Numbered from the stretch's first letter, positions 1 through 11,659 are shown. The stretch is DNA of 63,894 bases from Bacillus sp. J37 (GCF_000518865.1 NZ_JAEK01000017.1:27221-91114); one strand, 5' to 3'. A program made the numbers and translations. The notes: a model not told the origin generated them from the letters alone.

Positions 1-57
1 GCAAGCGTTAGCAATCAGTCTGAAAGGCTAGCAAATTTTACTTTGTCTACAAACTGA
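1..57 (+). CDS. 3' end of an unidentified upstream gene (partial)
   Basis: One frame is open from the window edge to a TGA at 55-57 and encodes 18 residues ending LANFTLSTN. The other two plus-strand frames close within the first 31 bases. A strong intrinsic terminator overlaps the stop codon, which is what the end of a real gene looks like. Too little protein is present to name a family. Confidence 0.45.
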   Translation, partial: ASVSNQSERLANFTLSTN

Positions 58-88
58 GTCAGAACACAGTTTCTGACTCTTTTTTTTA
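56..88 (+). terminator. Intrinsic terminator of the upstream gene
   Basis: Arms GAGTCAGAA (56-64) and TTCTGACTC (71-79) pair perfectly around a six-base loop and are followed by a run of nine T. Confidence 0.9.
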
Positions 89-290
89 TAGAAATTCAAA
101 GGATAATAGATTAAGAAGTGAGTGGGAAGCTGAAATAGAATGATTGTCTGTCTTTGTAAAATTTTGTATAGTAAAAAGGAAAGATCTGTATCATTTTACC
201 TGTTTTTATTAAATTTATTTATAAAAATGTAGTTTTATGTCTGATAATCTATTAAACTAAGCTTATGATGAGTAGGAGGTAATAGTAGAA

Positions 291-1355
291 ATGAAACAAA
301 AAATATTAGGATTGACAGCAACAGCGGTTGTTGGGTCATCATTATTTGCTTCAGTTGCTGCAGCAGATGAGAAAATTAAAGTAAAAAGTGGTGATACACT
401 TTGGGGTTTGTCAAGGCAGTATGACACAACAGTTAGCAGCCTTAAGCAATGGAACTCATTAAATAGTGACTTTCTACAGGTTGGACAAGTTCTCAACGTT
501 AAAACATCTACTTCTACAAGTAATCAATCAAGTAAAAGTACAACATCGAGTTCTTCTTCATCAACATCAGCTAAAAATGTAACATATACTGTAAAAAGCG
601 GAGATTCATTATGGGTGATTGCTAGAGCTCATAATACATCAGTTGCTGAACTAAAGAAACTAAACAATTTAACAAGTGATCTTATCCGTGTTGGTCAAAA
701 ATTATCGGTTAAAAAGCAAGCCGGTCAAACTACTCAGAAAAATGAAGAAACGGTTAGCAACAATAAACCTGAGCAAGGTTCATCAAACGTCGTTTCTACA
801 TACAAGGTTTTACCAGGTGATTCTTTATGGAAAATAGCCAATAAATTTGACTTAACGATTGCAGAAATAAAAGTAGCAAATAATCTTAAATCAGATGTTA
901 TTCGAGTTGGTCAGGTTTTAAAATTGAATGGTGACAAAACAATTAGTCAAGATACCAATAACACGGTTTCAAAACCTTCGCAATCACAAAATCAATCCTC
1001 AAAAATTGACACAATGATAAGTGAAGCGAAATCACTAATGGGAACTCCATACCGTTGGGCTGGAAATACACCAAGTGGTTTTGATTGCAGTGGATTTATT
1101 TATTATGTTCTAAATAAAGTTACATCTGTGTCTCGCTTAAGTACAGCGGGTTATTGGGATACGATGAAATCTGTAAACAATCCTGCAGTAGGAGATTTTG
1201 TCTTCTTTACTACATATAAGGCAGGTCCATCACATATGGGAATTTATTTAGGAAATAATGAATTTATTCATGCTAGCAGCTCAGGAGTTACGATAAGTAA
1301 ACTGGATAATTCATATTGGAAGCAGCGCTATCTTGGTGCTAAACGCTATTTATAG
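291..1355 (+). CDS. cwlS: LysM-NlpC/P60 D,L-endopeptidase (CwlS/LytE type)
   Basis: Secreted peptidoglycan hydrolase expected to cut the D-gamma-glutamyl-meso-diaminopimelate bond of wall peptides during cell separation or elongation. The 354-residue protein has a signal peptide ending near residue 25 (AAADE), then three LysM modules (about 28-70, 97-140 and 170-213) joined by Ser/Thr/Gln-rich linkers, then a C-terminal NlpC/P60 domain. The catalytic Cys266 (FDCSG), His315 (SHMG) and His327 (IHAS) are all present. The start has an AGGAGGT site ten bases upstream. Position next to yojN/yojO and odhAB matches B. subtilis cwlS. Three LysM modules is the LytE count, so the exact paralogue is less certain than the function. 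Confidence 0.88.
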   Translation: MKQKILGLTATAVVGSSLFASVAAADEKIKVKSGDTLWGLSRQYDTTVSSLKQWNSLNSDFLQVGQVLNVKTSTSTSNQSSKSTTSSSSSSTSAKNVTYTVKSGDSLWVIARAHNTSVAELKKLNNLTSDLIRVGQKLSVKKQAGQTTQKNEETVSNNKPEQGSSNVVSTYKVLPGDSLWKIANKFDLTIAEIKVANNLKSDVIRVGQVLKLNGDKTISQDTNNTVSKPSQSQNQSSKIDTMISEAKSLMGTPYRWAGNTPSGFDCSGFIYYVLNKVTSVSRLSTAGYWDTMKSVNNPAVGDFVFFTTYKAGPSHMGIYLGNNEFIHASSSGVTISKLDNSYWKQRYLGAKRYL

Positions 1356-1380
1356 AATCCTTTAGGATTCTATTTTTTTT
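1353..1380 (+). terminator. Terminator of cwlS
   Basis: TAGAATCC (1353-1360) pairs with GGATTCTA (1365-1372), followed by eight T. It begins at the cwlS stop codon. Confidence 0.88.
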
Positions 1381-1516
1381 GAGATAAAAAATAGGGTTTT
1401 ATTTAGTTATTAATTACCACCTAAAGTACTTTCGTAAACTTTGAATACTTACAATCTTTTTAGTATACTCATGTTTGGTATTAATGTTTGAAAAAGGTAT
1501 AAAAGGAAGGACAAAA

Positions 1517-2404
1517 ATGAAAAACATAGAAGCTTATCAATTACCAACTGACATTCAAAATTTAATAAAGGATAGATCATCAAGAGAAGTACATGAGGAT
1601 GATAAATTATTAATCGGTGAGAGCGGATATACTCCAACTGATGATTCTATTATTTATGATGCAATGATTGCATTAGCTCTAGGAAAGAATGTTTTATTAA
1701 AAGGTCCTACAGGATCTGGAAAAACAAAACTGGCTGAAACTCTATCAAATCTATTTCAGCAGCCGATGCATAGTATTAATTGTTCTGTTGATTTAGATGC
1801 AGAAGCGCTATTAGGCTTTAAAACAATTGAAAACAATCAAAGTGGAACTTCGATTGAATTTATTGCAGGACCTGTTGTGAAAGCGATGAAAAAAGGACAT
1901 CTCCTTTATATCGATGAAATTAATATGGCAAAACCGGAAACATTACCTATTTTAAATGGGGTACTGGATTATCGAAGAATGATCACAAATCCATTTACAG
2001 GTGAAGTTGTAAGATCTCATGTGCACTTTGGTGTTATTGCTGCAATAAATGAAGGATATGTTGGAACAGTCCCCTTAAATGAAGCATTAAAAAACCGTTT
2101 TGTTGTCATTGAAGTTCCATATATTCAAGACGATGAATTAAAATCAGTTCTTGAAAAACAATCCAAGCTTACAGATGCAACACTCATTAAAACATTTACA
2201 AAGTTGTCCGCTGATTTGTTAAGTCTTGTTCAAAATGGACAGGTATCAGAAGAAGCTGCATCAATTCGGGCACTAATTGATACATGTGATTTAGCTTGCT
2301 ATCTTCCTCCTAAACGTGCTGTTGAAAGAGGAATTGTTGAAAAGCTGGAGGATGAAAGAGAAAAAGCAGCCATTCGAAATGTGGCTGAAACTCTATTCGA
2401 GTGA
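1517..2404 (+). CDS. yojN: MoxR-family AAA+ ATPase (YojN)
   Basis: AAA+ ATPase of the MoxR/CbbQ type, which usually works with a VWA-domain partner to remodel or metallate a target protein. Of 295 residues, the Walker A is GPTGSGKT (63-70) and the Walker B is LLYIDEIN (Asp133), followed by the sensor region [13 protein letters not shown] 1517 is preferred because AAGGAAGG lies six bases before it; an in-frame start upstream has no such site. The next gene starts 11 bases after the stop and encodes the VWA partner, so the two form an operon like yojN-yojO in B. subtilis. The physiological target is not known. Confidence 0.88.
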   Translation: MKNIEAYQLPTDIQNLIKDRSSREVHEDDKLLIGESGYTPTDDSIIYDAMIALALGKNVLLKGPTGSGKTKLAETLSNLFQQPMHSINCSVDLDAEALLGFKTIENNQSGTSIEFIAGPVVKAMKKGHLLYIDEINMAKPETLPILNGVLDYRRMITNPFTGEVVRSHVHFGVIAAINEGYVGTVPLNEALKNRFVVIEVPYIQDDELKSVLEKQSKLTDATLIKTFTKLSADLLSLVQNGQVSEEAASIRALIDTCDLACYLPPKRAVERGIVEKLEDEREKAAIRNVAETLFE

Positions 2405-2414
2405 GGTTTTGGTT

Positions 2415-4334
2415 TTGAGATTTATTAAGTTTAACGATCAACAAGTGGATTCATTTCTTTTTATGGAACTATCGGATCTTTCAAAAGGACTTACAAAGAA
2501 TCGTGATATGGAAGTGGATTATAGTGTCCAATCTTATTTAGATCCATTTGAAAAAAAGATATATGTTAGTCATTTCTGGGATCATCGTGAAAAATTCGAG
2601 ACAGAATTAGCATTAAAAAGTGATGTATATCTACGGAGTATTGGAAATTATTTTCATACAGATTTTCGCGAGCTTGGCTTATTTATACAAAAGGTAAGGC
2701 CTTTAAAGCTAAATAGCTTTGCCAAACAACTTTGTATGCTGCTGGAAGATCTACGAATAGAAGAGGTATGTATAAAAGAAAGACCAGGTACAAAACAGGC
2801 GTTTTACTTGAGAAAAAGGTTATACCGTAGACATTTTCAAAGCCAGCTTATTATTCATAAGGAACGTAGTATTTTAACAGACGCTCTATTTAACGCACTC
2901 TATCTAATCCTGACGGCTGAATCTACAATGGAACAAGTCCCACCACTGTCAGAAAATCTAGAGCGTACATTACCTTATATTCAAACTCAAATCTTTCAAG
3001 TTTTTGAAGCCTCTTCAACCTCACACATTATTAAGATTGTTTTAAATGTAATTGATATTTTAGAAGAGCTTATGGATCAAGACATGCTTAATACGTATTT
3101 TTATTTAGCTGATCTTCCGTATGAATCGATAAAAGCTTCAAGTCTTTTTGATGAGTTAAAGAGAAAATCAAAATTGAAAAATAAAGATAAAATCGAACAT
3201 GCTAAAAAAGGTGATGAAGATGTCCATAGTGACAAACTTCCAACCTGGCATAGTGAAACAAGTAAGCCAACCAAAAGTTTTTTACAATTTGATTTAGAAC
3301 AAGGAACAAACACAACGCTTAATGGTGATGGGACTGTTCGTGAAGGCGAAGACACAGATCAAGCTCTTGCAATGGTACAAGGGACATCCGGGAAAGCTAA
3401 AAAAAATGATTATTCAAAACTAGAAGCTATGGAGTCGCAAAAAGAGGAAAGATCTAGTGCGGGGGAGCATGTATATGGGAAGGAAAATAAATATGCTGTA
3501 CCAATATTTGTTCAATCAAAGCTTCCTTCGGCAGATGACATAAATAAATACAAACATGATCAAAATGATATTCTTCTATTTCAGAAAAAATTAAAATTAA
3601 TGATACAAAAAACCTTGGAACATAAAAGAACATTGCCAAGAACAGATCTTCATATAGGGAGGTTAAACAAAAAGCTTCTAAGATTATTGACAGAAGAAAA
3701 TCCTAAGCTGTTTTATAAAAAGCAGGAAAGGTCACCGGATATTGATGCTGTTTTTACTCTTTTGGTTGATTGTTCTGCCTCCATGTTTGATAAAATGGAC
3801 CAAACAAAGCTGGGAATTATACTCTTTCATGAAACATTAAAGTCTGTCAGAGTTCCGCATCAGATTGTAGGTTTTTGGGAAGATACAAATGAAGCTTCCA
3901 AATCCCGACAGCCGAACCATTTTCATACTGTTATTTCGTTTAGGGATTCATTGCAGAGTCAATCAGGACCAGAGATTATGCAACTATCTCCAGAAGAAGA
4001 TAATCGAGATGGGTATGCAATAAGACATATGACCGAACAATTAATGAAAAGAAATGAAAAGCAAAAATTTCTGCTCGTGTTTTCTGATGGTGAACCAGCC
4101 GCAACCGGTTATGAAAGAAATGGGATTATTGACACACATGAAGCCGTATTAGATGCCAGGAAGTTAGGGATAGAGGTAATGAATGTCTTTTTATCAACTA
4201 CTGAAGTGGATGAAGCGACCAAAAAAACCATTCAAAATATTTATGGAAGATACAGTGTTTTTGTTGAAAAAATTGAAGAGCTTCCAGAACAATTATACCC
4301 ATTACTAAAAAGATTGTTATTAAAAACAATTTAG
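2415..4334 (+). CDS. yojO: VWA-domain protein, partner of the MoxR ATPase (YojO)
   Basis: Cytoplasmic protein of about 639 residues with a basic N-terminal helical half and a low-complexity charged middle (about 260-370). The C-terminal von Willebrand A domain has a MIDAS motif DCSAS at residue 452 and the later VFSDGEPAATG strand-loop. I place the start at TTG 2415 (MRFIKFND), just after the yojN stop, because TGAGG lies eight bases upstream and the length then fits the family. The frame stays open further upstream inside yojN but that part would overlap. Together with YojN it forms a two-component chaperone module, an inference from MoxR-VWA pairs elsewhere. Confidence 0.85.
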   Translation: MRFIKFNDQQVDSFLFMELSDLSKGLTKNRDMEVDYSVQSYLDPFEKKIYVSHFWDHREKFETELALKSDVYLRSIGNYFHTDFRELGLFIQKVRPLKLNSFAKQLCMLLEDLRIEEVCIKERPGTKQAFYLRKRLYRRHFQSQLIIHKERSILTDALFNALYLILTAESTMEQVPPLSENLERTLPYIQTQIFQVFEASSTSHIIKIVLNVIDILEELMDQDMLNTYFYLADLPYESIKASSLFDELKRKSKLKNKDKIEHAKKGDEDVHSDKLPTWHSETSKPTKSFLQFDLEQGTNTTLNGDGTVREGEDTDQALAMVQGTSGKAKKNDYSKLEAMESQKEERSSAGEHVYGKENKYAVPIFVQSKLPSADDINKYKHDQNDILLFQKKLKLMIQKTLEHKRTLPRTDLHIGRLNKKLLRLLTEENPKLFYKKQERSPDIDAVFTLLVDCSASMFDKMDQTKLGIILFHETLKSVRVPHQIVGFWEDTNEASKSRQPNHFHTVISFRDSLQSQSGPEIMQLSPEEDNRDGYAIRHMTEQLMKRNEKQKFLLVFSDGEPAATGYERNGIIDTHEAVLDARKLGIEVMNVFLSTTEVDEATKKTIQNIYGRYSVFVEKIEELPEQLYPLLKRLLLKTI

Positions 4335-4370
4335 CTGTTCATATAGAAAAGTGATAATTATTTTATAGTA

Positions 4371-4402
4371 GGACAAAATCTTAAGTATGATTTTGTCCTT
4401 TA
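4371..4402 (+). terminator. Probable terminator of yojN-yojO
   Basis: GGACAAAATC (4371-4380) pairs with GATTTTGTCC (4389-4398). The tail is only TTTAATTT, so it is a weaker terminator than most in the window. Confidence 0.65.
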
Positions 4403-4681
4403 ATTTGAGATAGATACTACCTAAAATAATCTTAAAAATAGATCAATGATGATTCTATTTTTAAGTACACTTGGACATAGAAAAATTTATCATAATTTAC
4501 TCTAAAATAATAAAAATTGTACTTTTTTTCCAAGGATTTGTAGTATGATAGATGTAAGGAAGAGAAGGTACTATTTGATAATTCTAATTATTTAAATAAT
4601 TGAGAGCGCTAAGAAAAGATATTGAAAAAAGGACCAAATTTTTTAAAATATTTCAATCATCTATCTTGGAATGTGTAGACA

Positions 4682-4702
4682 CCAATGTTAAAATAACATT
4701 GG
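4682..4702. promoter_or_regulatory. Perfect 9-bp inverted repeat upstream of odhA
   Basis: CCAATGTTA (4682-4690), AAA, TAACATTGG (4694-4702) is a perfect dyad 124 bases before odhA, within the 491-base gap between yojO and odhA. It could be an operator or a leader hairpin. A loose catabolite-response-like match overlaps its right edge (4700-4713) with two mismatches, too weak to call. The rest of the gap is AT-rich without a further gene. Confidence 0.45.
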
Positions 4703-4825
4703 AAGCGTTTTAATATCATACTACTATACTCGTAAGAGTGGTTAATATCGTAGGATAATAATTTTTCCACCTGCGTATCAGAAGTATTTTTCTGATCACT
4801 TATGAATCTTTGGGGGTAATGTAAG

Positions 4826-7666
4826 ATGGCAGTAGGCACAAGTAAGAAAAATTTCCCTTGGGAAGACTTCCATGGTCCAAACCTCGGCTATATCATGGAA
4901 CAATATGATCAATATAAAATTGATCCAAATTCTATTGATATAGAATTAAAAGAAATATTTGATAACTGGGGTTCTCCTTCTATACAAATGAAATCTAATA
5001 ATCAACAAACATTAGCTGAAGGTGAAACAATTTCAGCTGATAAAATGAAAAAAGTAGCAGAAGCAGTAAAACTTGTAACTAATATCCGTAGATATGGTCA
5101 CTTATATGCTGCTGTGTATCCTTTTGGAGATACTGCTGAGAAAAATGAATTTTTGCAACTTGAAGAATATGATTTAACAGAAGAAGATTTAAAGTATATT
5201 CCTGCACACCTTCTATGTGAGGATGTTCCAGCACATGTTTCAAATGGACTAGAGGCATACCAGTACTTAAAAGAGGTATACAAAGGTTCTATTGCTTTCG
5301 AGTTCAGCCATGTACATAATTACGAGGAAAAGACGTGGCTTCTTAAAATGGTTGAGTCGGGTACAATCTTTAAAAATCTGTCCAAAGAAAAGCGGATTTC
5401 GATTTTAAAGAGATTAACAGAAGTAGAAGGATTTGAACAATTTCTGCATCGTACATTTGTAGGGCAGAAGCGTTTCTCCATTGAGGGATTAGATATGCTT
5501 GTTCCTGTTCTTGATGAATTGATTTCAAATGCTGTTGAAGCAGGTACGGATACAATTAACATTGGAATGGCACACCGTGGACGATTAAATGTTTTGGCCC
5601 ATGTGCTTGGAAAACCTTATGAAATTATCTTTTCAGAGTTTCAACATGCACCAAATAAGGAATTAGTACCTTCAGAAGGATCTATTGGCATTAACTATGG
5701 CTGGAGTGGGGATGTAAAGTATCATCTTGGAGCAAACAAGCAATTCATGGATAAGAGCACTGGTCGAGCTAAAGTAACATTGGCTAATAACCCAAGTCAT
5801 TTAGAATTCATCGATCCTATTGTTGAAGGATACACCCGTGCTGCACAAGAAGTTCGCACAGAGAAAGGTTATCCTAAACAAAGTGTTAATGATGCGATGG
5901 CTATCTTGATTCATGGAGATGCTGCTTTTCCAGGTGAAGGAATTGTTGCAGAAACTCTTAATTTAAATAAACTAACTGGCTATCAAACAGGTGGAACGAT
6001 CCATATTATCGCAAATAATATGATTGGGTTTACGACAGAAAGCCGTGATTCTCGCTCTACAAAATATGCAAGTGATTTAGCAAAAGGGTACGAAATTCCA
6101 ATTGTTCATGTAAATGCTGATGATCCTGAAGCATGTATTGCAGCTGTTTATATTGCAATGGAGTACCGTAAAAAATTCAAAAGTGACTTCTTAATTGATC
6201 TCATTGGTTATCGTCGATTCGGTCATAATGAAATGGACGAACCTTCAATGACACAGCCTCAGCTATATGAAAAAGTACGCAAACATCCTACGGTACGTAA
6301 ATTGTATGCGGAATCACTAGAAAATGAGAATGTGCTCGGGTCAGACGATATTCAAAAGATCAATGATGAAGTGCAGGGAACTCTTGAGAAAGCATATCAA
6401 AAGGTTCCAGATAAAAAAGCTGCTGAAACTCACGAAATTAAATTACCAAAGTTTGTTAACAGTGGACTTCCTGCGTTACAAACAGCTGTTAACAAAGACA
6501 AGTTACTAAAATTAAATGACGAGTTGGTAAAATGGCCGGAAAATTTCAATGTTTTTTCTAAACTGCAAAGAATATTAGAAAGAAGAGCAAACGGTCTTAA
6601 AGAAGAAGGTAAAGTAGAGTGGGCACTTGGTGAGGCGTTAGCATTTGCATCAATCCTTACTGATGGAACACCAATTCGTTTAACTGGACAAGATTCACAA
6701 CGCGGAACATTTGCTCAAAGACATATCGTTTTACACGATGTCAATACCGGGGAGTTTTACTCACCTTTACACAAACTGTCAGATGCTAAAGCATCATTTG
6801 CTATTCATAACAGTCCATTATCTGAAGGTTCGGTTATTGGCTTTGAATATGGCTACAATGTGTACGCTCCAGAGACATTGGTTTTATGGGAAGCCCAATA
6901 TGGAGACTTTGCGAATGCTGCTCAAGTATTTTTTGATCAGTTTATTGCAGCAGGTCGTGCAAAATGGGGACAAAAATCCGGACTCGTCATGCTATTACCT
7001 CACGGTTTTGAAGGGCAAGGGCCAGAGCATTCCAGTGGAAGACTTGAAAGGTTTTTACAGCTTGCTGCAGAAGATAGCTGGCAAGTAGCTAATTTAACAA
7101 GTGCTGCACAATATTTTCATATTTTACGCAGACAGGCTGATTTGCTAAAACGGGAAGAGGTCAGACCGCTAGTTATCATGACGCCGAAGAGCTTGTTAAG
7201 AAATCCACAAACGATTTCAGATTTAAATGAATTATGTGAAGGTGAATTCAAGCCTGTTATTGAACAACCGGGTCTTGGTCATTCTCCAGAAAAAGTGAAA
7301 AGACTTGTTCTATGTTCAGGAAAAATCGCTACTGATTTAACGGATAAATTAAATTCCTTAGATGGAAATCAAGACTGGGTGCATATGTTGAGAGTGGAAG
7401 AATTATATCCATTCCCTAAGAAAATAATCCTTTCAATATTAGAAAATTTATCTTCTCTTGAAGAAATCGTTTGGGTTCAGGAGGAGCCGCAAAATATGGG
7501 GGCATGGTCCTTCATCGATGCTAAGCTGAGAGAAATTGCACCGGAAGGTATTCCAGTGAAATATATTGGCAGAAGAAGAAGACAAAGTCCTGCAGAAGGT
7601 GATCCTAATATCCATAAGAAGGATCAAGAACGTATTGTAACAGAAGCTTTGACTTGGAATAAATAA
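4826..7666 (+). CDS. odhA: 2-oxoglutarate dehydrogenase E1 component
   Basis: Thiamine-diphosphate-dependent E1 of the 2-oxoglutarate dehydrogenase complex. It decarboxylates 2-oxoglutarate and passes the succinyl group to the lipoyl arm of OdhB in the citric acid cycle. The 946 residues match the usual Bacillus length. Visible landmarks are the substrate-binding region [15 protein letters not shown], the ThDP/Mg region [17 protein letters not shown], the pyrimidine-domain stretch [10 protein letters not shown] and the C-terminal [10 protein letters not shown]. The start ATG has GGGGG nine bases upstream. odhB follows after 131 bases. E3 (lipoamide dehydrogenase) is not in the window, as expected because it is shared with pyruvate dehydrogenase. 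Confidence 0.97.
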   Translation: MAVGTSKKNFPWEDFHGPNLGYIMEQYDQYKIDPNSIDIELKEIFDNWGSPSIQMKSNNQQTLAEGETISADKMKKVAEAVKLVTNIRRYGHLYAAVYPFGDTAEKNEFLQLEEYDLTEEDLKYIPAHLLCEDVPAHVSNGLEAYQYLKEVYKGSIAFEFSHVHNYEEKTWLLKMVESGTIFKNLSKEKRISILKRLTEVEGFEQFLHRTFVGQKRFSIEGLDMLVPVLDELISNAVEAGTDTINIGMAHRGRLNVLAHVLGKPYEIIFSEFQHAPNKELVPSEGSIGINYGWSGDVKYHLGANKQFMDKSTGRAKVTLANNPSHLEFIDPIVEGYTRAAQEVRTEKGYPKQSVNDAMAILIHGDAAFPGEGIVAETLNLNKLTGYQTGGTIHIIANNMIGFTTESRDSRSTKYASDLAKGYEIPIVHVNADDPEACIAAVYIAMEYRKKFKSDFLIDLIGYRRFGHNEMDEPSMTQPQLYEKVRKHPTVRKLYAESLENENVLGSDDIQKINDEVQGTLEKAYQKVPDKKAAETHEIKLPKFVNSGLPALQTAVNKDKLLKLNDELVKWPENFNVFSKLQRILERRANGLKEEGKVEWALGEALAFASILTDGTPIRLTGQDSQRGTFAQRHIVLHDVNTGEFYSPLHKLSDAKASFAIHNSPLSEGSVIGFEYGYNVYAPETLVLWEAQYGDFANAAQVFFDQFIAAGRAKWGQKSGLVMLLPHGFEGQGPEHSSGRLERFLQLAAEDSWQVANLTSAAQYFHILRRQADLLKREEVRPLVIMTPKSLLRNPQTISDLNELCEGEFKPVIEQPGLGHSPEKVKRLVLCSGKIATDLTDKLNSLDGNQDWVHMLRVEELYPFPKKIILSILENLSSLEEIVWVQEEPQNMGAWSFIDAKLREIAPEGIPVKYIGRRRRQSPAEGDPNIHKKDQERIVTEALTWNK

Positions 7667-7797
7667 TATTGACCATTTATGAATTGACTAAATTGAAAAA
7701 TGCGGAACTTGCTAATGATCAATAAATCGCTTCTATTGTGTATAAACTGTATGAGCGAAACTCTTACAAAAGCAAGTGCTCAAGGGGGAACCGACAC

Positions 7798-9042
7798 ATG
7801 GCTGAAATTAAAGTACCAGAACTAGCAGAATCTATCACTGAAGGAACAATTGCACAATGGCTTAAACAACCCGGGGATGCTGTTGAGAAAGGCGAATATC
7901 TCCTAGAAGTTGAGACAGACAAGGTAAACGTTGAATTAACTGCTGAATTTTCTGGAGTTTTAAAAGAGCTGCACAAAGAATCAGGTGATACTGTTCAAGT
8001 TGGAGAGACAATCGGGGTGATTGATGAGAGTGGAGAAACTTCTAGCTCAAAACCGGAGGAAGTGAAGCATGAAGGGAAGGCATCAGAAGCTGTACAAGAA
8101 GCAGAAGGTAAAGATGAGAAAAAGCAAAGACCAATTGCTTCACCTTCAGCACGTAAACTTGCAAGAGAACGTGGAATTGACTTACAACAAGTGCAAACAA
8201 TTGATCCTCTTGGTCGAGTAAGAAAACAGGATGTTGAGTCCTTCTCAGGTAAAGATGTACCAAATCATCAACAACAGGATGCAACTCCGAAAACTGCTGC
8301 ACCAAAACCTGCTGTTTCTGCTCAGGAAGATGTACCTGGTAAACCGGTTGAGCGAATTAAGATGTCTAGAAGACGTCAAACAATTGCTAATCGTTTAGTG
8401 GAGGTACAACAAACTGCTGCAATGCTAACAACCTTTAATGAAGTTGATATGTCCGCTGTTATGGAGGTGCGTAAACGTAGAAAAGATAAATTCTATGAAC
8501 AGCATGATGTTCGTTTAGGATTTATGTCGTTCTTTACAAAGGCAGTAGTAGCGGCTTTAAAACAATTCCCATTATTAAATGCTGAAATTCAAGGGAACGA
8601 GATTTTAATGAAAAAGTTCTATGACATAGGTATTGCAGTATCAGCACCTGAAGGTTTGGTTGTACCTGTTGTTCGTGATGCAGATCGATTAAACTTTGCT
8701 GGGATTGAAGGGGAAATTCTAAACCTGGCAAAGAAAGCACGTGACAATAAACTAAGCTTAAGTGATCTTCAAGGTGGTACCTTTACAATTACGAATGGGG
8801 GAGTATTCGGATCACTATTATCTACCCCAATTTTAAATGGTCCACAAGTAGGTATTCTCGGTATGCATAAAATTCAATTGCGACCTGTTGCAATTGATGA
8901 AGAAAGAATGGAAAACCGTCCTATGATGTACATTGCACTTTCATATGATCATCGTATTGTTGATGGTAAAGAAGCAGTTAGCTTCCTAGCAACGGTTAAA
9001 GAATTGCTGGAAGATCCAGAATCATTATTACTAGAAGGCTAA
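7798..9042 (+). CDS. odhB: Dihydrolipoyllysine succinyltransferase, E2 of 2-oxoglutarate dehydrogenase
   Basis: Core acyltransferase of the complex, moving the succinyl group from lipoamide to CoA. The 414 residues hold a single N-terminal lipoyl domain with the lipoylated Lys42 in ETDKV, a hinge rich in Lys, Glu and Pro, a peripheral-subunit-binding domain ([15 protein letters not shown], about 115-150), a second hinge, and the catalytic domain ending in [10 protein letters not shown] with the HxxxDG catalytic motif. ATG 7798 follows an AGGGGGAA site; a longer in-frame extension has no site and is not family-like. A strong terminator closes the odhAB operon. Confidence 0.97.
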   Translation: MAEIKVPELAESITEGTIAQWLKQPGDAVEKGEYLLEVETDKVNVELTAEFSGVLKELHKESGDTVQVGETIGVIDESGETSSSKPEEVKHEGKASEAVQEAEGKDEKKQRPIASPSARKLARERGIDLQQVQTIDPLGRVRKQDVESFSGKDVPNHQQQDATPKTAAPKPAVSAQEDVPGKPVERIKMSRRRQTIANRLVEVQQTAAMLTTFNEVDMSAVMEVRKRRKDKFYEQHDVRLGFMSFFTKAVVAALKQFPLLNAEIQGNEILMKKFYDIGIAVSAPEGLVVPVVRDADRLNFAGIEGEILNLAKKARDNKLSLSDLQGGTFTITNGGVFGSLLSTPILNGPQVGILGMHKIQLRPVAIDEERMENRPMMYIALSYDHRIVDGKEAVSFLATVKELLEDPESLLLEG

Positions 9043-9055
9043 GCTATTATAATAG

Positions 9056-9096
9056 GAAGGTTGGCACTGATAGAAGGGGTGCCAACCTTCTTTTAT
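9056..9096 (+). terminator. Terminator of odhAB
   Basis: GAAGGTTGGCAC (9056-9067) pairs perfectly with GTGCCAACCTTC (9079-9090), followed by TTTT. Confidence 0.92.
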
Positions 9097-9341
9097 TGGA
9101 AAAATTTCAATATAATAGGTAGGACACATAGTGTTATTTTTCAATGCTTATATAACAGTATTATGTCAACTTCAAAACTGAAAGAATATTTTTAAAATAC
9201 AATTTAAATTATGCTAGTAAAATGTTAAAATGTAGACTTGTATAATGTTTGTGATGGATTGATACTAAAAGTCATTAAGAATTTTCCTTTTAATAAATAT
9301 ATTCATTCGTAACAAACAAAGTTTGCATTAGAGGTGATGAA

Positions 9342-10688
9342 GTGAGTAAATCAGTCGAACAATGGTCGTCAAAAATCACGTTTATACTTGCTGCAGCAGG
9401 TTCAGCAATTGGCCTTGGAGCAATATGGAAATTTCCATATGTTGCTGGAACCAGTGGTGGGGGTGTTTTTTTCCTAATTTTTATTTTATTTACCTTATTA
9501 GTCGGATTGCCGCTCTTACTTGGTGAATTTATTATTGGCAGGAGTACAAAAAGTGATGCGATATTAGCTTATAAACAAATTGCCCCAAATTCATCTTGGC
9601 ATCTAATTGGTAGATTGGGTGTCATCACATGCTTTATTTTGCTGTCTTTTTATAGTGTTGTCGGGGGATGGATCCTCATTTATTTGGTGAAAGCTCTAAC
9701 AGGTCAATTAAGCGGACTAACTGAGCAGGAGTATGGAGAATTATTTGGAGCAAGTATTTCAGATCCTATTATAACAGTAGTAGCTCAGTTGATTTTTCTG
9801 CTTATTACGAGCTATGTAGTGTCTAAAGGAGTTTCAAACGGAATTGAAAAAGCAAGTAAATTTATGATGCCTGCCCTTTTTATTTTATTTATTTTTATCA
9901 TTATTCGATCAGTTACACTAGATGGTGCTATGGAAGGGATTATCTTTTTCTTAAAGCCTGATTTTGCAAAGGTGACATCTGAAACAGTTTTATATGCAAT
10001 GGGACAATCCTTCTTTGCATTAAGTGTTGGTGTTTCGGTTATGGTCACATATAGTTCTTATTTATCTAAGAATGAAAACCTCCCCCAATCTGCAATATCA
10101 ATAGTAGGGCTTAACCTATTAGTCGCTTTACTTGCAGGGTTAGCAATTTTTCCTGCTGTATTTTCATTCGGATTAGCACCGGATGCTGGACCTGTTTTAT
10201 TATTTAACGTACTTCCAACCGTTTTTAATCAAATGCCATTTGGTACTATTTTTTTAGTTGCTTTTTTATTATTATTTTTATTTGCAACTTTAACTTCTGC
10301 TTTTTCAATGCTTGAAATTATTGTTGCACCTATATCAAAAGGGAATGAAAAGAAAAGAAAGTTATTTTCATGGGTTGTAGGCTTATGTATTTTTGCTGTA
10401 GGAATCCCCTCAGCATTATCGTATGGTGTGCTTTCAAATATAACGATATTTGGAAAGTCTATTTTTGATGCTGCTGATTTTTTGGTTAGTAATATGCTTA
10501 TGCCATTAGGTGCGTTATTAATTGCGGTATTTGTTCCATTGAAGATTACTAAAAAGGACCTGTTTGAAGAGCTTCAGAATGGTTCAACTATAAGTAAAAA
10601 AATATTTACTTGTTGGTATCTTCTTTTAAAATACGTTTCTCCTATTGTTATTATTGTTGTATTTTTAGATGTACTAGGGATCATTTGA
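9342..10688 (+). CDS. yocR: Neurotransmitter:sodium symporter family transporter (YocR-like)
   Basis: Integral membrane carrier of the NSS (SNF) family, expected to import an amino acid or related solute with sodium. The 448 residues hold about 11-12 membrane segments. TM1 carries the family signature in [17 protein letters not shown] (about 18-34), where the broken helix binds Na+ and substrate. GTG 9342 is the start, with GAGGTGATG just upstream. The 299-base gap before it holds only AT-rich sequence and the odhAB terminator. Neighbourhood (odhB upstream, sodF downstream and convergent) matches yocR of B. subtilis. The substrate cannot be read from the sequence. Confidence 0.88.
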   Translation: MSKSVEQWSSKITFILAAAGSAIGLGAIWKFPYVAGTSGGGVFFLIFILFTLLVGLPLLLGEFIIGRSTKSDAILAYKQIAPNSSWHLIGRLGVITCFILLSFYSVVGGWILIYLVKALTGQLSGLTEQEYGELFGASISDPIITVVAQLIFLLITSYVVSKGVSNGIEKASKFMMPALFILFIFIIIRSVTLDGAMEGIIFFLKPDFAKVTSETVLYAMGQSFFALSVGVSVMVTYSSYLSKNENLPQSAISIVGLNLLVALLAGLAIFPAVFSFGLAPDAGPVLLFNVLPTVFNQMPFGTIFLVAFLLLFLFATLTSAFSMLEIIVAPISKGNEKKRKLFSWVVGLCIFAVGIPSALSYGVLSNITIFGKSIFDAADFLVSNMLMPLGALLIAVFVPLKITKKDLFEELQNGSTISKKIFTCWYLLLKYVSPIVIIVVFLDVLGII

Positions 10689-10696
10689 TATACGAA

Positions 10697-10735
10697 AAGG
10701 GTAACTTTAAAAATGTTTTAAAGTTACCCTTATTT
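10697..10735. terminator. Bidirectional terminator between yocR and sodF
   Basis: A long near-perfect hairpin is made by GGGTAACTTTAAAA and TTTTAAAGTTACCC. It sits between two convergent genes and has A/T tracts on both sides, so it can serve both. Confidence 0.85.
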
Positions 10736-10756
10736 TCTATAATAAGTAATTGGTCA

Positions 10757-11659
10757 TTAATAGGGATTCCATTTTATTAGCTGTGCTTCATGAAAACGTC
10801 TTTCAACTTCCTTCCAATTGACAACATTCCACCAATTATCAACATATTTCTTTCGATCGTTTTTATATTGAAGATAATAAGCATGTTCCCATACGTCGAG
10901 CGTTAGAAGCGGGATAACATCCCATTGACTCAGGTTTTGGTGTTTTTCTGCTTGAAGAATTTCTAATCGTTGTGCTCGAGGTGACCAAACCAAGATAGCC
11001 CAGCCAACTGCTTCCACGTTTTTAGCTGCTTCAGAAAAATGCTGTTTGAATTGTTCAAAGCTTCCAAACGATAGGTTGATTTCCCTCATCAGCATTCCCG
11101 AAGGCTTTCCGCCGCCATTAGGTGTCATGATTGACCAGAATATAGTGTGTAGGTAATGTCCGGCTCCATGGAATGCTGCTTCACGCTCCCAATGTTTAAT
11201 TAATTCGAAATTTCCGGTTTTACGTGCCTTTTGCATTTCTTTTTCGGCTTTATTTAATCCATCGACATAGCTTTGATGGTGTTTATCGTGATGCAAGCGC
11301 ATAATTTCCTGCTGAATATATGGTTCCAATGCATCATAGGCGTATGGCAACGGAGGGAGTGTATGACCTCCTATAGGCACAGTTTTCTTCTGATTTTGTA
11401 TTCGCTCATTCTCCTGACGCTCTTCAGAATCAAAATATGTTTCAAATTTGGTAAATAATTCGTCTGCACGTTGATAAACATCATTAGGGTCCAGGTCTGA
11501 TGTTTCATTAAGTTCATATTGCAGGTGTAAAAGTTCATTTTTCCATGATTCTAAACTCGTTATATCATGTTTGCTTCTTAAATCCTGAATTGAATCATCG
11601 TAACTCTTTAAAATATCATCACACCATTTTTTCATTGATGTCATGTATTGCTCTGACAT
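10757..11659 (-). CDS. sodF: Iron/manganese superoxide dismutase with N-terminal extension (SodF)
   Basis: Superoxide dismutase of the Fe/Mn family, 300 residues, about 100 longer than the classic enzyme. Residues 1-95 form a charged helical extension. The dismutase core starts near LPPLPYAYDALEPYI and carries the metal and active-site residues in RLHHDKHHQSYV, the HYLHTIFW helix and DVWEHAYYLQY. ATG 11659 follows AGGAGG; an upstream in-frame start lacks a site. It lies 89 bases after sqhC on the same strand and is probably co-transcribed. The long N-terminal form is also what B. subtilis SodF looks like. Metal preference cannot be decided from the sequence. Confidence 0.9.
   Translation of the reverse strand: MSEQYMTSMKKWCDDILKSYDDSIQDLRSKHDITSLESWKNELLHLQYELNETSDLDPNDVYQRADELFTKFETYFDSEERQENERIQNQKKTVPIGGHTLPPLPYAYDALEPYIQQEIMRLHHDKHHQSYVDGLNKAEKEMQKARKTGNFELIKHWEREAAFHGAGHYLHTIFWSIMTPNGGGKPSGMLMREINLSFGSFEQFKQHFSEAAKNVEAVGWAILVWSPRAQRLEILQAEKHQNLSQWDVIPLLTLDVWEHAYYLQYKNDRKKYVDNWWNVVNWKEVERRFHEAQLIKWNPY

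Noticed and set aside
7738-7797. Longer N-terminus for OdhB
   Set aside because: It has no ribosome binding site, and the lipoyl domain of the family begins at the MAEIKVPEL start.
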